NCBI GenBank assembly: GCA_963524305.1
Contig: CAURGH010000008.1
Location: forward strand, 1-64,000
DNA from: JABCPH02 sp963524305
GTDB taxonomy: Bacteria > Fusobacteriota > Fusobacteriia > Fusobacteriales > Leptotrichiaceae
Direction: 5' to 3'
Length of the DNA: 64,000 nucleotides
Part shown: positions 51,568-61,069 of the stretch, one piece after another
Layout: every line of letters starts with the position of its first letter
Numbering within the stretch: position 1 is the stretch's first letter
Notes under the pieces: generated by a model
Told to the model about the DNA's origin: nothing
The model's database searches: none
Seen by the model: the letters and a program-made list of their open reading frames with translations, nothing else
Made by a program: the position numbers and the translations under genes

Positions 51568-51601
51568 AAAAAAGAAAAAGGTTAATTGAGGGGGAAAATT
51601 T

Positions 51602-52189
51602 ATGAAAATCAAATATTTGATTATTTTTGTGATGTTATTAATTTTAGGGAATTTTTTGAGATTGTTTGTTGAGGATAGAAATGTGCCTAAAATCGAGATT
51701 AGCGAGGAAGTTTCTTATAAAAAGGACAAAGCTAAAAAAGAAAATGATTTATCGGGAACGAATACGAAATATGATGTGAATAGTGTGACTTATGAGGAAT
51801 TGCTAAAACTTAATTTTGGTAAATCGAAGGCCCAGAAAATCATTGAGTTCAGAGATGAAATGGGAATAATTTTTGAAATGGACGAATTGAAGGGAATTCC
51901 AAAATTTGGCGAAAGTGGATTGAAATTAGCTAAAAAATATTTGTATGTGGATTTAGAAAAACTGAAAAATGTTGAAAAAAACTATAAAAAATCTAGCTTT
52001 AAAAAGTACAATATTACAAAAGCTGATGAGGAAGAGCTGAAAAAAATTGGTTTTACAAAAAAGGAAATAAAAAAAATATTACCTGAAATTGAAAATAGTA
52101 ATATTCATTCAAATATAGATTTAGAGAAACTTATAGGAAATAATAGATATTTAGAACTAGAAAAAAGAATAAAATTCCTTGACGAATAA
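51602..52189 (+). CDS. Membrane-anchored helix-hairpin-helix protein (ComEA-like)
   Basis: A 195-residue protein with an N-terminal hydrophobic anchor (residues 4-23), a charged linker and a ComEA-type helix-hairpin-helix domain at about 58-120 (YDVNSVTYEELLKLNFGKSK, IEFRDEMG, LKGIPKFGESGLKLAKKYL). A second, weaker hairpin-helix block follows (YNITKADEEELKKIGFTKKE). Such proteins bind DNA outside the membrane during uptake in competent bacteria, but no other competence genes are in the window. The gene end overlaps the tRNA-Leu promoter. Confidence 0.7.
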   Translation: MKIKYLIIFVMLLILGNFLRLFVEDRNVPKIEISEEVSYKKDKAKKENDLSGTNTKYDVNSVTYEELLKLNFGKSKAQKIIEFRDEMGIIFEMDELKGIPKFGESGLKLAKKYLYVDLEKLKNVEKNYKKSSFKKYNITKADEEELKKIGFTKKEIKKILPEIENSNIHSNIDLEKLIGNNRYLELEKRIKFLDE

Positions 52190-52207
52190 AAAAAAATATG
52201 CTATACT
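52179..52207 (+). promoter_or_regulatory. tRNA-Leu promoter
   Basis: TTGACG (52179-52184) and TATACT (52202-52207) with exactly 17 bases between them, ending 15 bases before the tRNA. The -35 box lies inside the end of the preceding coding region. Confidence 0.75.
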
Positions 52208-52221
52208 ACTTTAGTAAGGTT

Positions 52222-52307
52222 GCCCGAGTGGTGAAATTGGTAGACGCAACGGACTCAAAATCCGTCGATTTTATATCGTGCCGGTTCGACTCCGGCCTCG
52301 GGCACCA
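52222..52307 (+). tRNA. tRNA-Leu (CAA)
   Basis: An 86-base class II tRNA. The acceptor stem GCCCGAG/CTCGGGC pairs perfectly, the anticodon loop CTCAAAA is closed by CGGA/TCCG giving anticodon CAA, a long variable arm (CGATTTTATATCG) follows, then GGTTCGACTCC and an encoded CCA at 52305-52307. Confidence 0.95.
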
Positions 52308-52360
52308 ATTACCACTTAAAATATAAAGGCTTAAAAATAATAACTTAAATATCAAACAGG

Positions 52361-52403
52361 CTATTTTGTAAGTAATAATTACTACTTGCAAAATAGTTTT
52401 TTT
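52361..52403 (+). terminator. tRNA-Leu terminator
   Basis: CTATTTTGTAAGTA (52361-52374) pairs with TACTTGCAAAATAG (52383-52396) with one G-U, followed by seven T. Confidence 0.85.
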
Positions 52404-52472
52404 GTTTTTAGTAAAATCAATAGAAAACTAGTAAATAAAGGATAGATAATAGAAGTCATTCAAAATTTTGGG

Positions 52473-52947
52473 GATACTTCAAAAAGCAGAAATCTTTAAA
52501 ACAATGTCGCCATATAATGATCACAATGGTTCATTGAGATGGACAGTTGCAGGAGACGTGTTTGGAGGAATTAACAATATGCGTCGTAAATTCTGGGTAG
52601 TAGACGATACCTTTGAATCAAAAGGTGATTATTACACTTATGGAGCAGCATTCAAAACTGATTTAGGTTACGATATCAGATTGTCTGAAAGAACACACTT
52701 GAGACCTTATGGAGCTTTGAAAATGGAATATGGTAGATTTAGTAAGATAAAAGAGGATTCTGGAGAAATTAGATTAGAAGTAGATGGAAATGACTATTTC
52801 TCAGTTAAACCTGAAGTTGGATTACAATTTAAATACATTCAACCGATGGCAGTTAGAACTCAATTATCAGTAGAGGTGGAATTGGATTTAGAGCGATTTA
52901 CTAATTCTGAAATTGTTAAAAACATAGAAATAAAAAAAGAGCAGTAG
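52473..52947 (+). pseudogene. Truncated copy of an autotransporter beta-barrel
   Basis: This stretch matches the C-terminal barrel of the intact autotransporter (nucleotides about 60048-60710), including FKTMSPYNDHNGSLRWTVAG and FWVVDDTFESKGDYYTYGAA at protein level. The passenger and signal peptide are missing, and no promoter or Shine-Dalgarno is evident. Compared with the full copy, 211 bases are missing at a TAG microhomology (full-copy 60429-60431 and 60640-60642), which shifts the frame so that the last strand (GFRAIY) is read as LDLERFTN. A barrel without its terminal strand should not assemble. The 3' flank is also homologous to that of the intact gene. Confidence 0.85.
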
Positions 52948-52966
52948 TTTCACTGTTCTTTTTTTG
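52938..52966 (+). terminator. Terminator of the truncated autotransporter copy
   Basis: AGAGCAGT pairs with ACTGTTCT (one G-U) and is followed by a run of T. It is the counterpart of the terminator after the intact gene. Confidence 0.7.
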
Positions 52967-52968
52967 TA

Positions 52969-53055
52969 TTATTTGTCTCTATAATGAGAACCACATTGCC
53001 ATATTTCTAAAGTATTATTTACAATTTTAAAAACAATACGATTAGCTTTATCTAT
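52969..53055 (-). pseudogene. Remnant of a YoeB/RelE-family toxin gene (C-terminal 28 codons)
   Basis: On the minus strand one frame reads IDKANRIVFKIVNNTLEIWQ, then CGSHYRDK and stop. This is the C-terminal pattern of YoeB/RelE-type mRNA interferases (an RIVF/K strand, LEI.QC, HYRDK end). The rest of the toxin gene is missing. It immediately follows the antitoxin remnant in the normal antitoxin-toxin order, so the module is dead. Confidence 0.65.
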
Positions 53056-53299
53056 TTAGTTCATGTTCTTTCAGTGTTGTTTTTCCCTTTTTAACATTTT
53101 CAATAGATTGATTTAGACGTTCCATATTTTGATTACTATAAAATGGGTCTGCTGTCACTTCAAAAGGTATTCATCTCTCAGAACCTAATTTTTTTAAATA
53201 GATTGTTATTGCTGCAGACAGAGAAAGTCCCATATCAGAACAGGCTTGTTCAGCCTTTTTTTTGATAACATCATCAATTCGTAAATTAATTTGTGCCAT
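53048..53299 (-). pseudogene. RelB/DinJ-family antitoxin gene with an in-frame stop
   Basis: The minus-strand frame starts with a good ribosome-binding site (AAGGAGAG) and reads MAQINLRIDDVIKKKAEQAC, then SDMGLSLSAAITIYLKKLG, the ribbon-helix-helix of RelB/DinJ antitoxins. Codon 43 is TGA (53171-53173), where the family continues with IPFEV. The same frame then continues IPFEVTADPFYSNQNMERLN to a second stop at 53048-53050. A single nonsense mutation has therefore cut the toxin-binding half away from the DNA-binding half. The first 42 residues could still be made. Confidence 0.75.
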
Positions 53300-53548
53300 A
53301 AAAATCTCTCCTTTTTATATTATTCTATAATTTCTGAATACAATATACTATATTTTATACTAATTGTAAAGTATTATTATATACAAAATATAGTAAAATA
53401 ATTAAATTATATCTAAAATTAATTTTTGTATCTAGAAGTTATCTTTAGAATATGGATATTAAGAAATGATTGTTGCATCTTCTTTGATATAACATTTACT
53501 TATGTTCCTTATCAAAAAATAAAAATTTCATTAAAGCTAAATTTCTTT

Positions 53549-53576
53549 TTGAAAAATCTTTTTTTTGTGTTATAAT
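53549..53576 (+). promoter_or_regulatory. Autotransporter promoter with T8 tract in the spacer
   Basis: TTGAAA (53549-53554) and TATAAT (53571-53576, with a TGT extended -10) are separated by 16 bases, half of which are a homopolymer of eight T (53559-53566). A leader of about 130 bases follows. The spacer 53300-53710 holds no gene that I can see. Confidence 0.6.
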
Positions 53577-53710
53577 AATAAACAAAATAAAATAAAATTA
53601 TTTCAAATTTGAAGTCATAAATTGGTTAAAATTTAGTAAATATATGGGTTTTATGAAGAAAAAAATTTGATGTGTATTATTTTAGATTAAAAGAGAATTA
53701 AAAGGAGAGA

Positions 53711-56700
53711 ATGAAAATGACAAATAATTTAAGAGTTTTAAAGAAAGAATTGAAATCTTTTGCCAAAAAAGTAAAAGATTTTAAATATACGGATTCTGCA
53801 CTTATTACTTTTTTATTGACTGGGACGATAGAGCTAGGTGTTACGTTGAATGCTCATGCGGCTCAAGATGAAATCGAAACGCAGAAAAAAGTGATTAATA
53901 CATCAATATCAGATATGCATCAGCAATTTAAAAGGGTGAAATCTGAAAATGATAAATTAATGAAAGATTATAACTTAGAGTTAATACAATTAATGGAGCA
54001 AGGAGACCACGTAGTAAAATCACCTTGGAGCTCTTGGCAATATGGAATAAATGGAATTTACAACGATTGGCAAGGAAAATACAAAGGTCGTGGAGACAAA
54101 ACTCCTGATATGAAATATGAAAGAGATAAAACATTAGCAAAATACAAATACAACACAAATCCAAACAAAGCATACGGCTACGGAAATACAACAGAACTTG
54201 GATTGAAACAGGAACCAAACGCAGTAATTCCAGTATCAGCATCACTTCAACCATTGATTCCAAGAATAAAAACAGCAAATGTTTCAATGGCAGTTGATAT
54301 TAGTGATTTACCTTCGTTTACACCAAGAACAGTTACACCACCATCAGCACCAGTTGTTAGTACATCAGTAACTTTTACACCACCTACTTTTGGTTTGGTT
54401 GGGGAATCTTTCGGAAATGGAGATGATGATTATTTTGAAAAAACAGTTTCAGGTGATGGGTTAATTGAAGGTGTTTCATTAATAGGTGGAAAATTTGCGA
54501 CAGAACTTACATCTCTTGGGAATACTAGCTATGGTGGAGCTTTAGGGAATAAATGGCGACATGCAGGGAATTGGACTTACGGATATAAAGATTACAAACC
54601 ATATAATGTATCTAATGCAGTATCTAATACAAATAATCCTGGGGTTAGTTCTCTTGCGGCAGGTGGTGGAACATTATCAATGTTACCTGCTCCTATTTCA
54701 AGAACGCTCACAACAGCTTCAGGTAAAACAGGAATTTTAAAAATGGCTTCATACAATAGAAAAAGTTCTACAATGATTAATAATGCAGATATTATGTATA
54801 CAAGAAAAGGAGCTTCTCTTGCAGGATATAACACTACTAATAAGGATTATGCAGGAGTAGTAAAAGAATTAGTTCATTTGGATACACATGGTGCTCAACC
54901 AATAACAGGTGCAAATAGTGAAGATACAAGAGTATCAAATATTATAAATAAATTACCAAGTGATAAACAAGCAAAAGTTACAAGTGCATGGTCGGATTTT
55001 AAAAATATTGCTTCTGCAAAAGGGATGGAACGTTCACAAACTTTTATAAATAGAGGAACTACTGTTGTCGAAGGTTCAAATGTAACTTTTTCAAACAGTT
55101 ATGATCATACTAATGGTTTCGTTGATGGAAATGGGAAAATGATGGCTGCAGTTTTAAATACGGGCGATATAATAGTACATCCAATGAACGAAAATGGAAA
55201 TAAATTAGGTTCTGATTCATCAGTATTTTTAGTATCTGCAGAAATATATTCAAAAAATCCGTATAGTGGAGGAGTTAATGGAATTCCACAACTTTTGTAT
55301 AATTCTGGAGAAATAAAAATGTACAATAAAAAATCTGCAGTATTTTTTATAAATCCTGATCCATATGAAAGAACAGGGAATACTACAGCAAGAAGAGATA
55401 TTAGTATAATTAATAGAGATGGACAGATAAAAGAATATGGTGAAAATTCTGTTGGGGTTTATATTAAAACACCGAATTATGTTAAACAATTGAATTTAGA
55501 TTTTTCTGATACGCAAACAAGTGCTGGTAATTTTTCTCCAATGACTTTGTATGGAGATAATAGTATTGGGTTATATATTGAAAAAGTAACAAATGATACA
55601 TCAGATAACGATTATACTAATGGTGTAGCTGGCCTTACAGAACCACGATATAATGCAAGTGATAAAGGTAAAACATCTATCAAAAGAGCGAGCAATGCTA
55701 ATGGAGATTCAGTAGTTTATGGAAACTTCGCAGTTAATATAGGAGATTCAAATGATACTGGAAATCAACAATATACTTCAAAAAATACAATTTCAATAAA
55801 TAATCCAGGTACTATTGATGAACATTCAACAGAAGGAACACCAGATACATTTGATTTAAACAATACTGATACTGCAATTGAAAAAAGTTTTGGTATATTC
55901 TCAAACTATAATATAGACTTCAGTAAAAGCTCTGTTAGTACAACGACAGGAATAAACAAATTCGGACACCAAATTAATATTTTTGGAAATACAAAAGAAA
56001 ATATCGGAGTTCTTACTGGAAATGACGCTATATACAAACTTGGTGAAGGAAGTATTAATTTATCAGGTAAAAATAGTACAGAAAATATCGGAGTCTTAGT
56101 TGGTGGAAGTAGAGATTCGTCAGGAAAACTTACTCACCAGACAGATGGTAAAGTAATTGGAGATGTTGTAACAATAACTGGAGATACTACGGGTCATACG
56201 GATAGAGGAAACAGGGCAATTGTAGCAGTTGGAAAAAATAGTGCGAATGTTTCAAATTCAGTTGAAGTAAATGAAGTTAGATCAACAAATGCTACTAACT
56301 CAATAGCGATTGTAGCAGATGATAATTCGACTGTAAAAGTTAATAGTTCAGCAACTAATTCATCTTCAACAACTCCAGGAGTAAATATTTCTGGATCAAG
56401 ATACGAAGCTACTGCTAGTCGTCCAGATGATAATGTTGGGGCTGCGTATGCGAATAATGGAGCGACTATAACAATAGACAGAACAGTAATGCCAACAGCA
56501 GCTAATATTTCAATAACAGGTGGAATGAATGGTAACAAACATATGGGATTTGGATTGTTTGCAAATAACGAAGGTAATATAAGTGCAAAATATAATTCAA
56601 TAAATGTAACGAATGCTTCTACAGCAATAGCTGCGTTAAATGGAGGGAAAGTAGATTTAGATCACTCACAAGTTGAATATAGTGGAGAAGGATATGCTTT

Positions 56701-59700
56701 ATATGCAGGTACTGATCCAAGTACATCTGTTGCAGCAATACCTACTGCAGGAGAAATTAAATTAACAAATGGTAAGTTAGTACTGGGAGGAAAAGCTGTT
56801 GGATATGTAAAAGACCAAGGATTTGCAACTTCTGTAGTTCTTACAGGAACAGATATAGATGTAAAATCAGATGATGTAATAATTGCTGATTTACGAAATT
56901 CTGCTACAGGTATGGTAACAGTTGATGTTGATAGTTCGGGAACTCCTTTGAAAACGCAATTGTTAGGTGCAGGAGTAGGAACAATTACACCAGTAGCGGG
57001 ATCAGGAGCAACTGGAAAACATAAATATGCAGTGGTAGACAATGCTGAAATTAATATTAAATCAGCTGTTGATAAAGCAGATAGTACAACAGATTCAGAC
57101 AGTGAAGTATTCTCGAAAAGATTCTTGTACCAAAATTCAAGAGTAAATGTTGAAACAGGTGCTTCAGTGAAAGCAGAATTGAATACAGCACAGTCACAAG
57201 CGACTGGAACTAGCCTTCCTGTAGGTCTTGCAGTAACTGGAAGTGCAAATTCTACTAATAATTCGACAACAAAAATTGGAAATAAAGGTGATATTGTTGT
57301 TGATAGAACAGATAGTGGACAAGGTGGAATTGGACTTTATGTAGATTATGGTCAAATTAATAACTATAATAGTGGAACAATAAATGTTGAAAAAGGGACA
57401 GTAAATGGACCTAATAACAAAGCAATTGGAATATATGGAACAAATAATACGAATATTGTAAATGATGGAGCAGTAAATGTTGGTGGTAATAAATCAATAG
57501 GAATTTTAGGACTTTCATATAGAATAGATCATGCTACAGGTTTAGCTGTAGATCCAACTACTGAACCTTATTATGCAAGTGCTACAAATAAAGCTGATTT
57601 TGGTAAAATTAATATCGAAAATTCGGCGACAGGTACAATTACAATGGATAATGACGGTGCAGTAGGAATGTTCGTAAAAAATAATAGTAAGGACTCAAGT
57701 GTAACTGCTGCATACAATAGAACTAAATCTGATCTTGTTGCTGTAAATAGAGGTACTATTACAATGAATGGAAACAATAGTGCAGTAGGAATGGGAGCAG
57801 GTAACGGTACAGTTACAAATGATACAGCTGGTAAAATTTATGTAAATGGAACAAAATCAGTTGGTATGTATGGAACAAAAGATTCTGATTTAACAAATAA
57901 TGGAGAAATCAATGTTGTAGCGACTTCTGCTGGAAATGAATCAATTGGAATGTACATTGACGATCAAGATTCAACTATTACAAATACAGGAAAAATCAAT
58001 GTCGGGCAATCTTCTTACGGAATTTATGGTAAAAAAGTAAATATGAATGGTGGAGAAATTAATGTTGCAGACGATGGAGTTGGAGTTTATTCGACAGGGC
58101 CTACTGTAAATCTTAATTCAGGAAAAGTTACAGTTGCAAATAATAACTCAGTAGGAGTTTACATTGCAGATGATAGTAAAAATCCACAACCAACAACAGT
58201 AACATCAGCTGTTGATATGAAAGTAGGAGATACAGATTCGTTTGGATATTTGATAACAGCTACAAATGCTAAGACAGACTTGACGATAAATCCAACACCA
58301 AATGATGTTCATGTTGGAGAAAAATCAGTTTATGTTTATTCAGCAGCACCACAAAGTTTAGGTGGAAAAATTATCAATCATTCAAATATTGTAATGGATA
58401 AGAATAACGGATATGGAATTTATTCTTCGCAAGATTCAGAAAACTATGGAGATATTAACTTAACTTCGGGAGTTGGAAATATAGGAGTTTACTCAACACA
58501 AGGAATGGGTAGAAACCATGGAACAATTACAGTTGGTCCAAGTAATGTAACTGACAAAGAATATGGAATTGGTATGGCAACTGGATATTATGACGAAGCT
58601 ACAAAAGCTGAATTAAATATGGGAACAATTGAAAATGTTGGAACCATCAATGTTTCAGACGATAACAGTGTGGGAATGTATGCTGTTGGAAGTGGTTCAA
58701 AAGCAATTAACAGAGGAACTATTAACTTGAGTGGTAATAATACAACTGGAATGTATATTGATAGACATGCGATTGGAGAAAATTACGGAACTATTCAAAC
58801 AACACCGACTGCGAATGGAAAAGGAATCAAAGGGGTAGTTGTAACGAATGGTGGAGTAATTAAAAACTACGGAACAATTAATATTCAAGGTGCTAAAAAT
58901 ATCGGAGTGTATGCGTTTAGAGGAGATGAAACAAGTTCAAAATATGTACCTTATGAAGAACACGGAACTGGAAATATTTCAACAAGACCATACGTAGAAG
59001 GAACTGCTACGGATAGAAAAACAGTTGGAAAAGCATCAGTAAAAGTTCCGCCTGCATCATTGCCAAGTGCGGTTTCAATTTCAATAGACGGTGTAGATGT
59101 AGCACCTACAAAAGTTGATACAAATATTGCTTCACCACAAGCACCAGAAGTATTGATTACAGATTTATCAGGAGTAACAAAATTAAATCTAGCAGCAGAA
59201 CAAATGGATCACGATCACACTGATTCAAATGCAGAAATTTCAAGCATTGGAATGTATGTAGATACTTCAGGAATAAATTATACACAACCAATACAAGGAT
59301 TAAGTAATTTATCAGGATTGACAGATGTAGATTTAATCATGGGTACAGAAGTTACTAAATACTTAAATGCAAAAGCAATACAAATTGGAGATAATATTTT
59401 AAAACCATATAATGATGCATTGGCAAGTGTAGTATCGACAGGAGTTGACTTGAATGTAAATTCGGCAAGTTTAACTTGGTTAGCACAACCAGTAGAATCA
59501 GGAAATGTAGCGGCACCAATAAAAACAGTATACATGGTTAAAATTCCGTATACAGACTTTGCAAGTAAAAACGATGTTGATACAGAACATTTCTTAGATG
59601 GATTGGAACAAAGATACGGAGTTGAAGGAATTCACTCAAGAGAAAAACAAATTTTCAATAAGTTGAATAGTTTAGGAAAAGGAGAATCTCATATTTTTGC

Positions 59701-60673
59701 TCAAGCTGTAAACGAAATGAAAGGTTACGAATATTCAAATACTCAAATGAGAATAAACGAAACTGGAAATGCATTAGATAAAGAGTTCAAATATTTACAC
59801 GATGAATGGAGAAATCCTTCTAAACAAAACAATAAGATAAAAGTATTCGGTCAAAAAGATGAATACAATACTGATACAGCAGGAGTAATTGATTATGATA
59901 GCAATGCTTATGGAGTAGCTTATGTACATGAAGATGAAACTGTTAAATTAGGAAATAGTTCAGGTTGGTATGCAGGAGCTGTTACAAATAGATTCAAATT
60001 TAAAGACTTAGGAAAATCTACAGAACAAGATACTATGATAAAAGCAGGAATCTTTAAAACAATGTCGCCTTACAACGATCACAATGGTTCATTAAGATGG
60101 ACAGTTGCAGGAGATGTGTTTGGAGGAATTAACAATATGCGTCGTAAATTCTGGGTAGTAGATGATACATTTGAATCAAAAGGTGATTATTATACTTATG
60201 GAGCAGCGTTTAAAACTGATTTAGGTTACGATATCAGATTAAGCGAAAGAACACACTTGAGACCTTACGGAGACTTAAAAATGGAATATGGAAGATTTAC
60301 AGATGTAAATGAAGACAGAGGAGAAATGAACTTGGAAGTAAAAGGAAACGATTACTTCTCAGTAAAACCAGAAGTTGGAGCAGAATTCAAATATGTTCAA
60401 CCATTGGCAGTAAGAACTCAATTATCAGTAGGACTTTCAGCAGCGTATGAAAACGAACTTGGAAACTTAAACAGATTGAATCAAGCAAGAGTAAGATACA
60501 CAACAGCTGATTGGTACAACTTGAGAAATGAAAAAGAAAACAGAAAAGGAAATGGTAAATTCGATCTTAACATCGGAATTGATAACACAAGATTTGGAGT
60601 AACAGTAAATGCTGGATACGACACTAAAGGTGAAAACATTAGAGGTGGAATTGGATTTAGAGCGATTTACTAA
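53711..60673 (+). CDS. Giant type V autotransporter
   Basis: A 2320-residue surface protein. Residues 1-50 form an extended signal (KKELKSFAKKVKDFKYTDSA, then a hydrophobic stretch ending NAHA). Residues 50-125 are a helical autotransporter-associated N-terminal region (EQGDHVVKSPWSSWQYGING). Residues about 250-1850 are a Gly/Asn/Thr-rich passenger with many degenerate N.G.I.V / S.GMY repeats, predicted beta-helix. About 2040-2320 form the outer-membrane barrel, ending GFRAIY with a terminal aromatic. ATG 53711 and 53717 are both possible; AAAGGAG lies upstream. A truncated barrel copy lies 6 kb upstream. Adhesin function is likely but not shown. Confidence 0.93.
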   Translation: MKMTNNLRVLKKELKSFAKKVKDFKYTDSALITFLLTGTIELGVTLNAHAAQDEIETQKKVINTSISDMHQQFKRVKSENDKLMKDYNLELIQLMEQGDHVVKSPWSSWQYGINGIYNDWQGKYKGRGDKTPDMKYERDKTLAKYKYNTNPNKAYGYGNTTELGLKQEPNAVIPVSASLQPLIPRIKTANVSMAVDISDLPSFTPRTVTPPSAPVVSTSVTFTPPTFGLVGESFGNGDDDYFEKTVSGDGLIEGVSLIGGKFATELTSLGNTSYGGALGNKWRHAGNWTYGYKDYKPYNVSNAVSNTNNPGVSSLAAGGGTLSMLPAPISRTLTTASGKTGILKMASYNRKSSTMINNADIMYTRKGASLAGYNTTNKDYAGVVKELVHLDTHGAQPITGANSEDTRVSNIINKLPSDKQAKVTSAWSDFKNIASAKGMERSQTFINRGTTVVEGSNVTFSNSYDHTNGFVDGNGKMMAAVLNTGDIIVHPMNENGNKLGSDSSVFLVSAEIYSKNPYSGGVNGIPQLLYNSGEIKMYNKKSAVFFINPDPYERTGNTTARRDISIINRDGQIKEYGENSVGVYIKTPNYVKQLNLDFSDTQTSAGNFSPMTLYGDNSIGLYIEKVTNDTSDNDYTNGVAGLTEPRYNASDKGKTSIKRASNANGDSVVYGNFAVNIGDSNDTGNQQYTSKNTISINNPGTIDEHSTEGTPDTFDLNNTDTAIEKSFGIFSNYNIDFSKSSVSTTTGINKFGHQINIFGNTKENIGVLTGNDAIYKLGEGSINLSGKNSTENIGVLVGGSRDSSGKLTHQTDGKVIGDVVTITGDTTGHTDRGNRAIVAVGKNSANVSNSVEVNEVRSTNATNSIAIVADDNSTVKVNSSATNSSSTTPGVNISGSRYEATASRPDDNVGAAYANNGATITIDRTVMPTAANISITGGMNGNKHMGFGLFANNEGNISAKYNSINVTNASTAIAALNGGKVDLDHSQVEYSGEGYALYAGTDPSTSVAAIPTAGEIKLTNGKLVLGGKAVGYVKDQGFATSVVLTGTDIDVKSDDVIIADLRNSATGMVTVDVDSSGTPLKTQLLGAGVGTITPVAGSGATGKHKYAVVDNAEINIKSAVDKADSTTDSDSEVFSKRFLYQNSRVNVETGASVKAELNTAQSQATGTSLPVGLAVTGSANSTNNSTTKIGNKGDIVVDRTDSGQGGIGLYVDYGQINNYNSGTINVEKGTVNGPNNKAIGIYGTNNTNIVNDGAVNVGGNKSIGILGLSYRIDHATGLAVDPTTEPYYASATNKADFGKINIENSATGTITMDNDGAVGMFVKNNSKDSSVTAAYNRTKSDLVAVNRGTITMNGNNSAVGMGAGNGTVTNDTAGKIYVNGTKSVGMYGTKDSDLTNNGEINVVATSAGNESIGMYIDDQDSTITNTGKINVGQSSYGIYGKKVNMNGGEINVADDGVGVYSTGPTVNLNSGKVTVANNNSVGVYIADDSKNPQPTTVTSAVDMKVGDTDSFGYLITATNAKTDLTINPTPNDVHVGEKSVYVYSAAPQSLGGKIINHSNIVMDKNNGYGIYSSQDSENYGDINLTSGVGNIGVYSTQGMGRNHGTITVGPSNVTDKEYGIGMATGYYDEATKAELNMGTIENVGTINVSDDNSVGMYAVGSGSKAINRGTINLSGNNTTGMYIDRHAIGENYGTIQTTPTANGKGIKGVVVTNGGVIKNYGTINIQGAKNIGVYAFRGDETSSKYVPYEEHGTGNISTRPYVEGTATDRKTVGKASVKVPPASLPSAVSISIDGVDVAPTKVDTNIASPQAPEVLITDLSGVTKLNLAAEQMDHDHTDSNAEISSIGMYVDTSGINYTQPIQGLSNLSGLTDVDLIMGTEVTKYLNAKAIQIGDNILKPYNDALASVVSTGVDLNVNSASLTWLAQPVESGNVAAPIKTVYMVKIPYTDFASKNDVDTEHFLDGLEQRYGVEGIHSREKQIFNKLNSLGKGESHIFAQAVNEMKGYEYSNTQMRINETGNALDKEFKYLHDEWRNPSKQNNKIKVFGQKDEYNTDTAGVIDYDSNAYGVAYVHEDETVKLGNSSGWYAGAVTNRFKFKDLGKSTEQDTMIKAGIFKTMSPYNDHNGSLRWTVAGDVFGGINNMRRKFWVVDDTFESKGDYYTYGAAFKTDLGYDIRLSERTHLRPYGDLKMEYGRFTDVNEDRGEMNLEVKGNDYFSVKPEVGAEFKYVQPLAVRTQLSVGLSAAYENELGNLNRLNQARVRYTTADWYNLRNEKENRKGNGKFDLNIGIDNTRFGVTVNAGYDTKGENIRGGIGFRAIY

Positions 60674-60702
60674 TTCTAAAATTGTTAAAAAAATAGGAAA
60701 GA

Positions 60703-60736
60703 AGAACGGTAACAGTGAGTTGCTGTTCTTTTTTGT
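60703..60736 (+). terminator. Autotransporter terminator
   Basis: AGAACGGTAA pairs with TTGCTGTTCT (G-U pairs allowed), followed by TTTTTT. It lies 30 bases after the stop codon. Confidence 0.75.
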
Positions 60737-60956
60737 TGAAAATCAAATTATTATCGAGGTAATATAAAATTTGTTTTTTAATTGCTAACATTAAAAAATA
60801 TGAAAAGTTAAATTTTGTTGAATTGGAAGATGAAGAATATTAAAAATTCAAATAATGTAAGAAAAAGTTAAAAATAATAAAAAATATAAGATAAGAGAAT
60901 AAAATAAAGTATATTTTGTAAAGAAATAAAAACTTTAAGAAAGAGAAGTGAATTAA

Positions 60957-61031
60957 ATGAAAGTATTAGCAGTGTGTGGAAGTGGGGTGGGAACAAGTAC
61001 GATTATGAAATTAAAAGTGAGTCAGAGGTAG
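60957..61031 (+). pseudogene. Truncated PTS ascorbate-type IIB (UlaB-like) gene start
   Basis: The frame encodes only 24 residues, MKVLAVCGSGVGTSTIMKLK then VSQR and stop. The first part is the IIB phosphocysteine loop (CGSGVGTS) that begins UlaB/SgcB-type PTS proteins; the remaining 70 or so residues are missing. A ribosome-binding site (AGAGAAG) is kept. The intact IIA gene starts 39 bases later, so the two were probably neighbours in one PTS operon. The spacer before it (60737-60956) shows no gene. Confidence 0.7.
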
Positions 61032-61069
61032 CTCGATAATTATTAAAAAAGTTAATGGAGGAAACAATT

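Noticed and set aside
54080..54100. RGD tripeptide at about residues 127-129 of the autotransporter as an integrin-binding motif
   Set aside because: It lies in the N-terminal associated region, not clearly in an exposed passenger loop, and a three-residue match in a 2320-residue protein is expected by chance.
61012..61034. Hairpin-like TGAGT/GCTCG before the IIA gene as a fourth member of the BMC-locus stem-loop family
   Set aside because: The loop sequence does not match the other three and the stem is short; it overlaps the end of the IIB stub.
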